From assembly GCF_905475465.1 (NCBI RefSeq), contig NC_062238.1, positions 7,792,501-7,856,500 of the forward strand: 64,000 bases of DNA, in the 5' to 3' direction. Position 1 is the stretch's first letter, and every line of letters starts with the position of its first letter. Source of the stretch: Pieris napi (taxonomy: Eukaryota > Arthropoda > Insecta > Lepidoptera > Pieridae). Shown here piece by piece: positions 37,701 to 48,435 of this stretch. The notes under the pieces are model-generated. The model saw only the letters and a list, made by a program, of their open reading frames with translations, did not search any database and was not told where the DNA came from. Made by a program: the position numbers and the translations under genes.

Positions 37701-39804
37701 TGAGTATGAGTATTAGGCTTCCAAGCACATGTCCTAGATTTCATATCTGTATTTGTGTCCAGATAACCATGTCCCTAATTAGGTGTATTCCAGCTTAGGT
37801 AACTGTCCGAGTTTCATCATTCGATTCAGAAGGCATCCAAGTATTTTACGGGTACATAATATTAAAAAAAAATACTAAATCCCTTTTTCTTGGTCTCAGA
37901 TTGTTGTTGTTTTTTAATGGCAAGCGATCAGCCTTCTATGCCTGATCTACGCCTTCGTCCTTTTGGGTCTAAGGCATGCAGGGTTTCCCCCCCCCCTTCA
38001 CCGTGTTAAATGCGCATGCTTAAGCACTAATATATTATTTTGTCTATAATGGTGTAGGTAAATAACGTGGACAGACATTTGAAGTCGATTAATTTAAAAA
38101 AATACAACATTGTATAGATCAGGATAGTGCAGAGCCGGCAGGTAACAGTGTGGCCTGTCACAATTTGTTACGGCTTGCGGTATACGCGGACAAGAGTCCG
38201 GCGCCGGAGGGCGGCCAGAAGGAACGGGATATGGCAAAGAAATTGCTTTTGGCTTTTTCACAACGACTGAATGATACGCCTAACGCCCTGCCTGAGATGG
38301 TATCCGCGTTGATGCTGTATAATGATTCTCCAACTCAGGTATAATTTTGGCAATTTCTGGATAACAGTTATATACTAATTATACATAGAATTCTTACTGA
38401 TTTTAAAATCTTAATATATATAAATTACGTGTTTCGTTGTTTGTCCGCTATGGACTCCTAAACTACCGAACCGATTTCATTCAATTTTGCACACTGTGTG
38501 TAGTTTGATCCAACTTAAAAGATAGGATAGCTTACATCTTAATTTATACCCGCAATATTATTTTATTGCAAAATATTTGTTTATTATTTGATAGTTCCAA
38601 TTCTAACAGATGGCGCTGTGTTGAAAGTACCAACGTATCAAATAAGTTACAATTTAATGGCATTACCACCAAAAAATGGTCCCCATGACTAGTGTTCTCC
38701 TACCGTTTCCCTTGAATAGTTTACTACTATGTAATAGAACAAAAACCTTAGCCACAGCAACGCTTGGCCTATCTGCTAGTTATATTATAAAAAAAGATAA
38801 ATCTAAATACAACTTGTTTGTGCGAAATGTTTTGTTAACAGTGTGAGTTTCGTTCGTTAATCATACTTAGAGGAACGTCAATTTAAGTATTAATTATTTT
38901 ATTCCAGGTGTTGATATCAGGTCGACGTTCAGACCCCCGTACGTTGGAGTTAGTGCGTGTTGTGCGTTCGCGTCTGTTGCCGGGCCGCGTGCTCGCTCTC
39001 AACGATCCCAATGAAACACCAGGTATAATGAAAATTAACAGATAAAACTAAAATAAATAATATTTTTATTGAAAACGGCCTAAAATCTAAATCATCATCG
39101 CTGAAGTGTCGATCCACGGCTGTGCAATATAAACTTTCTATCTATGTGCGCATTTAATACCCCCTCGTACAGTGAAGGAAAAGTCAACGGCGTATGTCAG
39201 GCACGGAAGGCTGACCTAGTTGCCTATTAGAGAAAACGACAAATACAGAAATCTGAGGCCCAGACCTGAAAGATTGTAGCGGCGGTTTTTTTAGTCGCAT
39301 TGTATAGTCTCCTAACCCAATCACAGGACACTTCTACGTCTCTTTGTTAAATTTTAAAGTACGTAGTTAATCAACCGTTTTAACCAATCTGAAACAACTA
39401 CGCTGGAAATCAAACCGGTGCCCGTTTGAATCTCTCAATAACAATTATAATGATGAACTAAATAGTTGGGAGAATGCAATGAAAGGTCGGCGCCTTTCGA
39501 ATTTAAGAATAATATTAAAAACACGAATTAATATTAAACATATAAATATAAAGTTATTTATATTAGAATACACATATTGGCGTCGTCTGTTTCCAATTTC
39601 TGTATTAAATATGAATGAATGTTGTATTTTATTGAAATCGTTTAATAATTTATATTTTAATACATTTCATTAGCAGTGTTGAGTCGCAGTCGCAACGTGG
39701 ACGTGCCTTGCGCGTACGTTTGCCGACGTTACGCGTGCTCCTTGCCTGTCACCGACGTCAAACAACTCGAGACCTTACTTGACGAACCCGCAATGCTACA
39801 ATAA
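34793..39804 (+). CDS. SPATA20: SPATA20-like thioredoxin/six-hairpin protein
   Basis: SPATA20 family (DUF255 thioredoxin-like domain fused to a six-hairpin glycosidase-like domain); the biochemical reaction is not established, and the mammalian gene is linked to sperm development. Exons: 34793-34938, 35223-36842, 37211-37419, 38118-38338, 38908-39022 and 39677-39804, 2439 nt, 812 aa, close to the human 786 aa. All introns are GT-AG and every phase matches. The domain opens with EKSPYLLQHANNPVNWYPW, then YSTCHWCHVM (CxxC near residues 138-141), LDREERPD, GGWPM, HRYSTD-type and HFEKMLYDQAQLA blocks, and later GFLDDYAFLIRGLLDLYEAS and NSVACHNLLRL. The first exon (MPYNRATSLLRRLSLN) is basic and Ser/Leu-rich, suggesting a mitochondrial presequence; an internal Met at 35296 (MSAPTAEL) could give a shorter form. 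The long frame opening at 35146 runs back into intron. The last acceptor is a tandem TAGCAG at 39671-39676. Confidence 0.93.
37905..38025 (-). repeat. SINE family A fragment in SPATA20 intron 3
   Basis: Minus-strand remnant: GCGATCAGCCTTCTATGCCT and TTCACCGTGTTAAATGCGCA blocks of the family A body are recognisable, interrupted by a poly-C run. Confidence 0.65.
38409..38779 (+). mobile_element. Non-autonomous Helitron in a SPATA20 intron
   Basis: It begins A|TCTTAATATATATAAATTAC and ends GGCCTATCTGCTAG|T, with the TC/CTAG ends and A-T insertion site of Helitrons, plus the interior block GGACTCCTAAACTACCGAAC. 371 bp, no coding. It lies wholly between the exons at 38118-38338 and 38908-39022, so should be spliced out. 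Confidence 0.75.
39089..39300 (+). mobile_element. SINE family A copy in a SPATA20 intron
   Basis: 5'-truncated and internally deleted copy: GTCGATCCACGGCTGTGCA, then the body block GTGCGCATTTAATACC, AGAAATCTGAGGCCCAGACC and the tail TTGTAGCGGCGG. Confidence 0.75.
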
Positions 39805-40639
39805 TCCCTTTATTTTCCGGCTATCTCCATATGTAAGTCATTGAAAATGACTGCTCAATATTAGTCCTTTTAAAATATACTTCTGGACTGGACAAACCGA
39901 GATTTATATATGTAAAGTTTTTGGTAAAATCTGCTGTGTCAAATCAAAAGTCGTAAAAAGTTTGACTCCTAGTTTTAGAAATCTCAAATTTGGAGTGGTG
40001 TTAGTATTTTGCAGCTTGTTAATTCTTAACTAAACGTTTAATTAATTAGCTTTATATCTAAGGAAATTCTAGTCTATGCTGCTGATAACTGTACTTTTCT
40101 ATCGCTTCACGTAAATATTAACGAATAATTTAATCGTGAATATTTCGAGTAATCTATTAAATAGTCAATTATAGTATTAATGTTTTTCTTTATTTATTTG
40201 TTACCCTGCAATGCAGCGTCTAATTCAGTTTTGCGAACATTAATAATACTGCGAGAGAAAATATTATATAATAGAGCGGGTATTACACAACCAGAACAAT
40301 TTTTGTTTTCTGATGAAAATAATTAGTGTTTAGTGTCATAAAAAATGTTATTCGGTAGTCTGGAACATAGATTATAGTATAGGAGTTTTTGCAATGTCCG
40401 CTTTATACTTTTTTTTACTTTCTAATGCTAATTGGTGCTTACGGTAGTGTTAAATAATAGAAAAGATCTGTTATTAATATTTTCTTTTTTACCAGTGAAA
40501 AGATGGCCACCAAGTGGAAACGATAGGTCTGAATTTGTGATAGAATATAGTAAATTATTATGTATTGTTATTTTTAATTAAAATTAATAAAGTTATTACC
40601 ATGAAAATCGGCATTTTAATCCAGTAGGGTTGTTTCCTT
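39805..40639. other. SPATA20 3' region
   Basis: AT-rich 3' UTR and flank. The best poly(A) signal seen is AATAAA at 40586-40591, about 780 nt past the stop; nearer sites could be variant signals. Confidence 0.4.
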
Positions 40640-41345
40640 TCCGTCACGTCGTTATTTATATATCTGGCCACATTAACGACATTGATGAAAACATACTTGA
40701 CTACTATAGAATTAAAACAAAGTCTGAAATCAACAACACACCTTCATCGATTGTGGAGCGACCCTTAGTAAAACCATACTGTTTATTATCAAAAAGTGTA
40801 TTTTTATTAAATTGTACAGAAAGTTAGTCTAGCATTATCTTTTCAAAATTTTTGCTTAACGCGGTGAGCACTGATACAGGTCTAAAGTTTGACGGATCAG
40901 ACTCGCTACCTGCCTTGAACAATGGTGTAATCTTTCTTAATTTCATTTGTTCCGGAAAGACTCCACAATCGATACATCTGTTTAAAAATTACAGCCAATT
41001 CAGAGCTTATTACGTCAATAACGGAAATTAAAACCCATACTACCCCATAATATACACTATACTATTTTTTAAATTGAAATTTAACACTGAACAATTTAAT
41101 TTAACACATTTAGGCACATTTTTTTCTAGTAATAAAATCGCAGCAACAGAAGAATCCAGGGATTTGGTTGTATTCAGTGGTAGATACATTTTTTAAAAAC
41201 TTAAAAGGTAGAAGTTACCTCGGTTCCCGGTCTTATTAAATTCCCTATAACTTTTAACATATAACCTGTAAGTTCGTTTATTATTTTTCTAGTAGTTTTT
41301 ACATTATCCTTGCTATTTTTTTCTTTTTGAGCTTAAATATTGTGT
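40640..41345 (-). pseudogene. Decayed non-LTR retrotransposon reverse transcriptase
   Basis: The minus strand, read across several frames, gives RT fragments typical of CR1/jockey-type LINEs: FPEQMKLRKITPLFKAG, DPSNFRPVSVLTALSKNFEK and QYGFTKGRSTIDEGV. It has in-frame stops and frameshifts, and the catalytic YADD end is missing. Upstream (about 41250-41340) a weaker RKIINELTGYML-like segment fits the region before the RT domain. Confidence 0.68.
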
Positions 41346-41882
41346 CTGCTAAAACTAAAAAGACGTATACTTTATATTTATTCTGTGGAGCATTCCAATT
41401 AATTTAAATGATTTCCAGTATTTCCAAACCTACACTTAAAATAATATTGCCCCCTAAGCTCTATTAGGGCGCTACCCCATACCCTTTCGTCCTTCATAAT
41501 AAAATAGTAGTATATATGAGTAGTAACAAAATGGTTCACTAGATGTCGCGAACAAACAGCGATGCCCATGCGCGTGCGCCGTGCGCATGTTAGCTTTATT
41601 ACGCGAATCCTAGATGTCGCTTAACCAACATAGCTGTTTGTAAAACACGCTATTGAAGTATATCGCAAATAGTACTTAACATCCGCGAAAGGATATTTCT
41701 TTAAGACCTTACTTCATAGGATCATTTCTATAGTAAGCTCTTCACGCAACTTCTCACAATACGTGGGAAATTTCCAGCCATGATGAGGAGACGTGGCGCG
41801 GTATCCTGAGCGTGAGGCGGGCAGTGACGTATGTCATTAGCCCTCGATGATCGTTCACTTTTCTGCTTGCGGAAAAGCGTGG

Positions 41883-41890
41883 GGTACTGT
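41883..41890. repeat. hAT target-site duplication, left
   Basis: GGTACTGT immediately before the transposon; the identical 8-mer follows it at 45446-45453. Eight bases is the standard hAT duplication length. Confidence 0.93.
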
Positions 41891-42242
41891 TAGGGATGAG
41901 ACATACTTGCAAAATTCAATACCAGGGCTTCCAAGTACGAGTATGTAAAAATACCAGGTACGAAAACCAGGTATAAAAATACTTGAAAGTATTTGGTGGC
42001 AATCGTATCGTACAGTGTGTGTACCACAATCTTGCACGGCTTTTTATAAATGAAATCTTTCCTTCCTACTTTGTTTTGTTAATCACAGGCTTAGGACTGT
42101 CTGCTACTAATAGTGTTACGGTCATTTATCAGCTAGTTGTGAAATATAGTATTAGCAGGCGTAGTTAAAAGATTTCATTTCATTTTATATATGTACAACT
42201 TTTTTTTATTATATATATATATATATATAGAATTCTCAATCA

Positions 42243-44132
42243 TCATTTTTTATTTTGTTGGAGAAACAACAATTGCTCTAATTTTCGACTCCCGAGTCGG
42301 GATCTCCTTTCCGTCAATATGTTCCCTGCTACTGAAAATAGACGTTCGCAAGGCACGCTAGAAGCCATTGCATTTAATTTAATTTTGGCTAGTTTGGCTA
42401 AATTTGGATATATTTGCTGATTTATTCGCCACCATTCCAAAGGATTTGTGTCTGGAGACAAAACTGTGTCATCTAAATATTTTTGCGTCTCAATTATGGC
42501 TCTGCTATTGGCTGTGCCAGCTGGCCGCACATTGTGCATTTGTTTATTATAGTGTTTCCATAATAGGCTGTTAGATTTTTTCCCCTGGCTATCTGATATA
42601 TTAGAAGTGGATGCTGAAGACTGATTTTTTTCATTTTCATTTATCATCGCGGTTACTAAGCCCACAATATACTTTTTAGTGCTGTCTGCAACATTTTCGT
42701 TCTCAAAGTATAACTTGTATCTCGGGTCTAAAAACATAGCGACGGTATAAGTTCGGCTTTGTTCCAAATTAGAAAACCGCGTGCCTATTTCTGAAAGCAG
42801 ATCCTGTCGACACATTTCCACTTCATCAGGAAAAATGTCAATATTATTTTCTTGCCGATATGTCTGACTTGCGATTTCTTTGAGAGCGTTGGTAAGACCA
42901 ATCGTTAAGGGGATAACCGAGCTTCCACTAACATACTTCTGTCCGCTCATCTCTCTTGTCACTTCTTCACATGGTTGTAACACTACTACCAAAGACTGGC
43001 AAATGTCCCATTCATATGTAGTAAGATTAATCAAATTGCCAGTGTCTAAATTACTCAAAGCACATTTGATTTCGTCTTTCAGTTCGACAAACCTCTCTAT
43101 CATGTAAAATGTGGAGTTCCACCTTGTAGCGACATCTTGAATTGGCCTCTTCACTACTTTATTGGCCTGCTCCTGGTACTTTTTTAATTTATTCCAGGCT
43201 AAATTACTTCTTTTGAAGTAGGATACTATGGCTTTTACTTTGCCTATTATGCTATTTACGTTTGAGTGGGATAACACTTTTTGTACTGCTAGGTTAAGTG
43301 TGTGTGCATAACAGCCAAAATGTCTCCATTCTAATTGAAGTATGGCATTTTTTATATTAGCCCCGTTGTCCGACACTACAAGGAGGACCTTATCTAAAAT
43401 GTTCCAATCTTGAGCCACATTTCTTAATTCTTGTGCTATATGAAGTGCCGTGTGACTGCTCTCAAATACTTTACATTCCAGTAAAACCGACTGAAGGATA
43501 AAATTTTTATCTACGTAATGACCCGTAACGGCTAGGTAAGAATCATTATTTCGTGACGTCCACATATCGGTCGTTAAACATACACTTTTTGCATCTTCAT
43601 TTAAAGCTGTTTTTGTATTTATCTTTATTTCTTCATATAGCCCCGGCAATAAATTATTGGCGAAATACTTTCGTGATGGTATTGTATAATTTGGGAAAGC
43701 AAAATTTATTAATTCGCGAAATCCTTTGTCTTCTACTATTGAAAAAGGCTGTAAGTCCCATATGAACAAATTCATTAAATGATCATCAATTTGTTTTTTT
43801 ATTTTTTGACAATCGCGCCGAAGGAATGCTGTAATACTGGATGGGTTCGGATTGGACCTTATCGTATTAGATGCGATAGTTTGTATAGCAGTATTGACTG
43901 CCGTAATTTGTGCAGTTTGTGAAGTATGCGCCTGTACCTCTTGTTCTTCTTGACGATCCACTTGTTGTTCCCTTCTCACTAAGTTAACGGAAATATGTTT
44001 TCTTTGTACATGCTTGGTAAGGTTTGACACTCCTGATTTGTATGAGATAATGACTTTGCACATTTTGCATTCAGCTTTATTTTCACCTTTGTCCACAAAA
44101 TGATCCCAAGCCAAACTTTTCTTTGGAGCCAT
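42243..44132 (-). CDS. hAT family transposase with BED zinc finger
   Basis: A 629-aa uninterrupted protein that should cut and rejoin hAT ends. N-terminal BED finger: C22-x2-C25 and H41-x4-H46 in AECKMC..NLTKHVQRKH. The RNase H-like core shows CLTTDMWTS with D189 and VVSDNGANIKNAI with D255 as probable catalytic aspartates, followed by DVATRWNSTFYM typical of hATs. The C-terminal dimerisation region (about 563-629) contains LEWWRINQQIYPNLAKLA and the strongly conserved SSVPCERLFSVAGN. Start chosen at the first ATG, which opens directly on the BED finger. No frameshifts or premature stops, so it may be functional. ZBED-type domesticated genes are the alternative, but flanking inverted repeats and target duplication show it is still part of a mobile element. 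Confidence 0.95.
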   Translation of the reverse strand: MAPKKSLAWDHFVDKGENKAECKMCKVIISYKSGVSNLTKHVQRKHISVNLVRREQQVDRQEEQEVQAHTSQTAQITAVNTAIQTIASNTIRSNPNPSSITAFLRRDCQKIKKQIDDHLMNLFIWDLQPFSIVEDKGFRELINFAFPNYTIPSRKYFANNLLPGLYEEIKINTKTALNEDAKSVCLTTDMWTSRNNDSYLAVTGHYVDKNFILQSVLLECKVFESSHTALHIAQELRNVAQDWNILDKVLLVVSDNGANIKNAILQLEWRHFGCYAHTLNLAVQKVLSHSNVNSIIGKVKAIVSYFKRSNLAWNKLKKYQEQANKVVKRPIQDVATRWNSTFYMIERFVELKDEIKCALSNLDTGNLINLTTYEWDICQSLVVVLQPCEEVTREMSGQKYVSGSSVIPLTIGLTNALKEIASQTYRQENNIDIFPDEVEMCRQDLLSEIGTRFSNLEQSRTYTVAMFLDPRYKLYFENENVADSTKKYIVGLVTAMINENEKNQSSASTSNISDSQGKKSNSLLWKHYNKQMHNVRPAGTANSRAIIETQKYLDDTVLSPDTNPLEWWRINQQIYPNLAKLAKIKLNAMASSVPCERLFSVAGNILTERRSRLGSRKLEQLLFLQQNKK

Positions 44133-44189
44133 GGTTTGTGACTATATTATTATTTAGCACAAGTTTCTACCTATCTAACTATGTATTTT

Positions 44190-44600
44190 AACTATTATCT
44201 AATAACGAAAACACAGTTTTATTTACACTCTATTACCTATTTAGAGTTCAAAAATCGTCTGTCCATTAAACTCGCGAAACTAAACTAAACACAGAATTAA
44301 AAAAATAACAGTTTTATACATCTATACACTCACTATTAATAGTTCGAAAATTGTCTTTAAATTCAATAAACTTCGGAAAAAATATTTGTAACTTAACTAT
44401 TATCTAATGACGAAATCACAGTTTTATTTACACTCTATTACCTATTTCGAGTTCAAAAATTGTCGGTCCTTTAAACTCGCGAAACTAAACTAAACACAGT
44501 ATTAAAAAAATAACAGTTTTATACATTTATACACTCACTAATTTATATTATATAATAAATCGAAAATTGACTTTAAAATCAATAAACTCCCGAAAAATTG
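44190..44600. repeat. Tandem duplication inside the hAT element
   Basis: The segment beginning AACTATTATCTAATAACGAA at 44190 recurs from 44395 (AACTATTATCTAATGACGAA), a 205-bp period with modest divergence. It lies just upstream of the transposase start codon, so may be duplicated promoter or 5' UTR sequence. Confidence 0.85.
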
Positions 44601-44907
44601 CTTGTAATTTAGGTCACGGTTAGTCGTTGACGTAACAAGCTCGCACTCAAATCACAACTGACAAAAAATAAAAAAACGGAAACTAAACTATTACTTGAAA
44701 TAAACAAACTTTAAGTGGCACATAAGTATATTTTTTAAAACAATACTTTTGTACACGCAATTATGTGTCTTTTGTGTATAGACATAAGAATGAATAGCGT
44801 GAACTAGTCAAAAGAAAGAGTAAAGTTACGATTATTGAATGTTAATACAATTATGTTCCTTATTTTGATCAGTATATGACGGTTATTTGTAAACGAAGGG
44901 CTCACGG

Positions 44908-45325
44908 CAAAATACTAAAATACTTGCATAGGAAATTGACTCGTGTTACTTTAAGAATAAAGACCATAATCGTCTCAGTGAAAAAAATACTTGCAAGTTT
45001 CACGTATTTTTTGTTGCAAATACGATTCTGCTTCTTATTTATATAATAAGATGGATCGATTTCCTATGCAAGTATTTTTTAGCCCTGTGCCCGATAGCAC
45101 AGCAAATACTTTAGTTTTTGCAAGTATTTCTCGCGGCTTTATCGGCGCCGCCAAAATACTAAAATACTTGCATAGGAAATTGACTCGTGTCACTTTAAGA
45201 ATAAAGACCATAATGGTCTCAGTGAAAAAAATACTTGCAAGTTTCACGTATTTTTTGTTGCAAATACGATTCTGCTTCTTATTTGTATAATAAGATGGAT
45301 CGATTTCCTATGCAAGTATTTTCTC
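44908..45325. repeat. Duplicated palindromic subterminal repeat of the hAT element
   Basis: Two units, 44908-45081 and 45152-45325 (244-bp period), nearly identical. Within each, an arm AAAATACTTGCATAGGAAAT is matched about 120 bp later by its reverse complement ATTTCCTATGCAAGTATTTT, so each unit is itself a large hairpin. ACTTGCAAG-type motifs recur again at 45351-45363 and next to the left end. Confidence 0.85.
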
Positions 45326-45445
45326 GCCCGATAGCACAGCAAATACTTTCATACTTGCAAGTATTTCCTTCCCGTACCAGGGCGCCGTCCTTCGAAGCAA
45401 AGCCCTGGTTTACAAACCTGGTATGGTAAATACGTCTCACTCCTA

Positions 45446-45453
45446 GGTACTGT
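45446..45453. repeat. hAT target-site duplication, right
   Basis: GGTACTGT, identical to 41883-41890. Confidence 0.93.
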
Positions 45454-47574
45454 CGCTGTCTGAGTGGTTTTTTTAAATATATATGTATAATAATTACGAA
45501 TTAGTAACGTATAATAAAGTTATTTCACATTTTAGTTCAACTTCAGTCTTCAATCAACGCCACCTTCTTTTGACCTATGGTTATAAATTAAATTTTGTAA
45601 ATGTACAAAAAGAAAAAAACGCGAACTTATCAAAAATGCTTCGAAGAGAAATAAGCAAAAAGACTGAGGTCTGAGGTGGGAGAAAATGTTAGTGTGGTGT
45701 GTGATTCCTCCAAATCTTGCTCTCATCTCAAATAAAAATATCGCTGGCTCGGCTGGTCGCAACTCGAAACTCTTAATAGATGGACGCAACTGATCAGAGA
45801 TGGCGCTTTATAAATTCAAAAATATAAAAACGCGGTAGCATTTGAACTTCGCTGCAATACATAAGCAAAATTATGAATGAACCAAGTCAGTATTAGGAAT
45901 ACTTTTAAAAAAGAGACATAAAATAATTTTTGGAATAACTGATTGGGGTCGCGTTGCGATTTGGATCAGTTATTATAAATATTGAATAGTATTTAGTATT
46001 AAATCAACCGATTTTAGAACGGCACTGTAAACACTAATGACTAAACACTAAACAGTAAACTCATATAAATCTAATAAATGAAGAATTAAAGCATTTATAG
46101 TTTAATAGTTTCTCTTTCCTTACCTTTAACTTTTTAGTTTTTACGATTATTTAATTTACTATTTAACATCTTTTTAAAGTGATATAATATTCAATATAAC
46201 TTGAGCGTCCGTGGGATACGCTACGCTCAATTACCTAAGTACTTCTAACACAAGTGACAACACTGGAACTGTCCATTACTGGAATAGACAACTATTTAGG
46301 TAATGTTCAGCTTTCAGTGATGCCCACTTGGGTGTTTTCCCCCCAAATTTCGAGGGAACCACGATGCTCAGGTTTTTTAGGGGGTAAATTTGATTGAGGG
46401 AATTATTAAGGGATATATAATTTTTTTTAAAGGCCCGATAAACACACAAACCCAAACAACAAATTGAACCAAATATAAACTGACATTCAAAATCGAAATA
46501 ACCTTTGCTTCTCAAACCAAAATTTCAACTTAATATAATATTTATTTAAGTCTTCTACTCAAAAGAGTTCTTATAACCAAAATGGCAAGTTCAAATTTAA
46601 CTTTATTATTTTCTAATTTCTTTAGACAATTTACCAAATCAAACAACCTAACAATATTAGTGTGGTAATCAAAAATGAAAAGCAATATTTAAATAAATAA
46701 AGACTATTGTACAAAATTTTTTATTATTTTAAATACATTTTCAATGATATAAAACTTTTCTTACCTAATGACCAGCTTATATTCATTATAACTATGGTTT
46801 TTAATGTAATTTTCGCCCATCACTTATATATAATATACAAAAACAAATATTGTGTATTTTTTCACTATTTCTAGTTCTGTAACCTATGGGGTATGTCCAG
46901 ACATATTTTTGTTTGTCATTGGTTTTTTAGGAGCTTCGATGGCTACCATGTTAAAACAAACATACACAGGACTTGACTTTCTTACAAAACTATGAAGGTA
47001 GTATTGATACAAACAAAAAAATATTATTTAAAGAAAAATGTTTGAACCATGAACATAGAATGCTGATCTGAACATAGGTACAGTTTTTGCCCAATTGAAT
47101 CTTTTTATTATTTAAGTACAAGGAGCTGATTGATATTATGGACATAATTATTTCGAGTATCTGAACAATCTCAAGCACCAAATGGTTTACAAGGATGAGA
47201 TTAAACATGTCGTCTTTTATTTACTTGAGCCGCACACATTTAAAATTTACCAAATTAAAATGTAACTTGCTTTATTTAAAACAAAAATACTAAAAATGCT
47301 TTTATTTTGTTATCAAGACTAACAAAGATTATCTACTACATTATACACTATTGAACAGATGCAGATAAAGCAGATATATGTGTTTTGCTAACATACTTTG
47401 AGAATATGCATATTATAATAAGTAATGCATATATTATAACAAACATAGATTTGTAGCCAAGTAAATTAATTTAAAACCTAACCATGTGATGCAGTTTTAT
47501 TTTGGAATTTTATTTTTGATTGGATAAATTTTCTTAGTTAATTCCTTGTTCCAAAATCAACAAATTTAATATGA
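45454..47574. other. Non-coding stretch and ATG12 3' region
   Basis: No recognised gene between the transposon and ATG12. Minus-strand poly(A) signals AATAAA at 47509-47514 and 47496-47501 are 61-80 nt past the ATG12 stop and probably end its transcript. Confidence 0.5.
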
Positions 47575-48256
47575 TCATCCCCAAGCTTGGCTTTTACAGT
47601 AGTGTAACACTAATTTGCCATCTGTTCCAAAACACTCATATAGATTTTTTATTATTTGGTCTGGGGATGGTGCAAATGTTTGGTTAACATACAGGAACTG
47701 AAAAGGAATTAATAAAGTATAAAACTTAGTTAAAGTTCATGTTACACAAATTAGGTACACAATTGGAATAATAGATGCATTTGAATAAAGATATATCAGC
47801 CTAGAATAATTATTAAGGATAACTTACTAGTTTTTCATCAGCTTCTAATTTTAAATACTTTCTCACAAATTCAACAATCCAACCAATTGGTTTCTCTGCA
47901 TCAACTGCCCATTTTTTCTTTTTCATAATGGGGGCATTTCCTGTCGCTTTCAGAAGTATGTCCACTGGAAAGTTATCATGCTATTTTAACAGGATTAAAA
48001 TACTAAACAGATATTAATGTATAATCAAAGGCTATTTTGTAGTCTCTATTGGTACACTTAAAATATAGGCCTGGGGTTAAATATCGAGATGACCAGCTTA
48101 GCCTTAGCAGCTCAACTAATAGAAACAAAATATTTAAGCATCATACATAGGCGCTATACCTTTAACTTTATCAGTTTTAGAAGCATCACCATTTTCTTTG
48201 GTATTTTCTACTTGAGAATCGCTCTGAGATACATCTTCAGCCTTTTCGTCGCTCAT
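47575..48256 (-). CDS. ATG12: Autophagy-related ubiquitin-like protein ATG12
   Basis: ATG12 is the ubiquitin-like modifier that ATG7 and ATG10 attach to ATG5, forming the E3-like complex that lipidates ATG8/LC3 in autophagosome formation. Exons 48160-48256, 47828-47964 and 47575-47697 (97, 137 and 123 nt; GT-AG, phases match) give 118 aa. The first 32 residues are an acidic, Ser/Asp-rich tail (MSDEKAEDVSQSDSQ); the ubiquitin fold follows with VDILLKATGNAPIMKKKKW and ends LYECFGTDGKLVLHYCKSQ-AWG. The C-terminal Gly118 is the residue conjugated to ATG5, and the protein ends exactly there, so no processing is needed, as in other ATG12s. Length fits insects. A transposon lies about 180 bp upstream of the start. 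Confidence 0.97.
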
Positions 48257-48435
48257 ACTAACAAGTATCACCTTTAATTAACTGAAAATTCTTTTGTATT
48301 TACATAAATTTACTGGATTTTGAGATATTCTTAATTACATTATTTATTTATTGAACATATTAAAATTTAAAAAATTATTACAACCACAGAACATCACCAT
48401 ATCATAGAATGATAGTACAGTTAACAGTAGTACTT

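Larger units (their letters stand above)
41891..45445 (-). mobile_element. Complete hAT DNA transposon (3555 bp)
   Basis: Ends are imperfect terminal inverted repeats: left TAGGGATGAGACATACTTGC, right (reverse complement) TAGGAGTGAGACGTATTTAC, 15 of 20 positions identical, with a perfect 8-bp duplication GGTACTGT outside. It encodes one intact transposase on the minus strand (42243-44132). The transposase-upstream side carries two internal duplications (205-bp and 244-bp periods, listed separately) and repeated ACTTGCAAGTATT palindromes close to both ends, which resemble transposase-binding subterminal repeats. Intact ends, exact duplication and open frame suggest recent insertion. Confidence 0.93.
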
